Source of the DNA: Chloroflexota bacterium
GTDB lineage: Bacteria; Chloroflexota; Anaerolineae; Anaerolineales; UBA4823
Direction of reading: 5' to 3'
Length of the DNA stretch: 7,013 nucleotides
Assembly (NCBI GenBank): GCA_023395675.1
Contig: JAEWYL010000339.1
Coordinates: 1-7,013 of the forward strand
Position numbers and translations under genes: made by a program. This document shows positions 6,604-7,013 of the stretch, one piece after another. Position 1 is the stretch's first letter. Each line of letters starts with the position of its first letter. The notes beneath the pieces were generated by a model. It did no database searches and was not told the DNA's origin. It saw only the letters and a program-made list of their open reading frames with translations.

Positions 6604-7013
6604 TCAGTCCTGGGAGAAAAACTCTGCTTCCAGCATGGCGCAGAGCGCATGGTAAATGGCCTGGTGCAGGCCCTGAATTTCGGCGGTGTCCGCGCCGGGG
6701 GCGCGCACGATCACGTCGCACCATTCCAGCATGGCGCCGCCGCTGCCCCCTGCCAGCCCCAGGGTGCGCAGGCCCATTGCCCGCGCCACCTGGAGAGCGT
6801 GCAGCACGTTTGGCGAGCAGCCGGAGGTGCTGATCCCCAGCAGGACATCCCCGGCCCTGCCGTAGCCGTAGACCTGCTGGGCGAATGCCATGTCCGCAGC
6901 CACATCGTTTGCAAAGGCGGTCAGCAGCGCGCTCTGGGAGGCGAGGGAGATGGCAGGCAGCGCGCCCTGCAGGTGGCCCGCCAGGTAAGCGGCATTCTGC
7001 GGGACGGCCTCCT
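6604..7013 (-). CDS. SIS-domain protein, GmhA/DiaA-like, altered active site (partial, 5' end outside window)
   Basis: The frame is open from the right edge to TGA 6604-6606, giving the last 135 residues; no start is in the window. The string GDVLLGISTSGCSPNVLHAL is the sugar-phosphate-binding loop of the phosphoheptose isomerase (GmhA)/DiaA group, and LTAFAND upstream also fits. The C-terminal IQGLHQAIYHAL matches the helix that carries Gln172 and catalytic His180 of E. coli GmhA; both are kept. In contrast, the first visible part (PQNAAYLAGHLQGAL) aligns with the helix carrying His61 and catalytic Glu65, which here read Tyr and His, and Ser55 and Asp58 appear as Val and Asn. Numbering is from my memory of the E. 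coli protein. Canonical sedoheptulose-7-phosphate isomerase activity is therefore doubtful; a sugar-phosphate sensor or an isomerase of another sugar are alternatives. It lies 7 nt upstream of the alpha-mannosidase, in the same operon. Confidence 0.85.
   Translation of the reverse strand, partial: EAVPQNAAYLAGHLQGALPAISLASQSALLTAFANDVAADMAFAQQVYGYGRAGDVLLGISTSGCSPNVLHALQVARAMGLRTLGLAGGSGGAMLEWCDVIVRAPGADTAEIQGLHQAIYHALCAMLEAEFFSQD

Noticed and set aside
5739..6833. Plus-strand open frame of 364 codons spanning the mannosidase N-terminus and the SIS gene
   Set aside because: It is antisense to two real genes, with no recognisable domain and low-complexity Arg/Pro stretches at its end.
1..7013. 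Mobile elements, CRISPR arrays, tRNA or rRNA genes, defence genes
   Set aside because: No transposase or integrase motifs, regularly spaced repeats, tRNA-like folds or rRNA strings were seen; all large frames are metabolic or of unknown function.

Overview
The window looks like a piece of a GC-rich bacterial chromosome. It has dense genes with good Shine-Dalgarno sites and an intrinsic terminator, and no sign of phage, plasmid, transposon or CRISPR. The gene mix is: a PLP-enzyme tail, a BON-domain protein, a LactADH/ALDH21-type aldehyde dehydrogenase, a small nitroreductase, a cytoplasmic-type GH38 alpha-mannosidase and a GmhA-like SIS protein. This would suit a heterotroph of the Chloroflexota (Anaerolineae-like), but that placement is an impression from gene content and protein style, not a proof.

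Layout, left to right. Positions 1-78 hold the last 25 codons of a plus-strand gene of the ACC deaminase / D-cysteine desulfhydrase family. A 290-bp intergenic stretch follows, with an AT-rich core, a -10-like hexamer and a 37-nt imperfect hairpin (207-243). Next is a 181-residue BON-domain protein (369-914, +). It converges, with a 16-nt gap, on an aldehyde dehydrogenase (931-2355, -). A 408-bp non-coding region (2356-2763) separates the divergent aldehyde dehydrogenase and nitroreductase. It holds a candidate promoter with an overlapping palindrome for the former and an extended -10 for the latter. The nitroreductase (2764-3354, +) converges on the alpha-mannosidase (3450-6596, -). Between them is a strong stem-loop whose T-run faces the mannosidase transcript. 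The mannosidase sits 7 nt downstream of a SIS-domain gene (6604 to beyond 7013, -), so the two are almost certainly one operon running leftward into the window.

How the genes work together. The only clear functional unit is the SIS-GH38 pair: a cytoplasmic alpha-mannosidase releasing mannose from imported manno-oligosaccharides or glycosides, with a sugar-phosphate-binding protein made alongside it. The SIS protein has lost several residues expected of phosphoheptose isomerase, so its role is open. The aldehyde dehydrogenase and nitroreductase are separately transcribed redox enzymes of unknown substrate, and the BON protein is of unknown role.

I found no convincing novel multi-gene system. 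The points most worth a second look are the altered SIS active site, the candidate operator at the aldehyde dehydrogenase promoter, and the hairpin before the BON gene.
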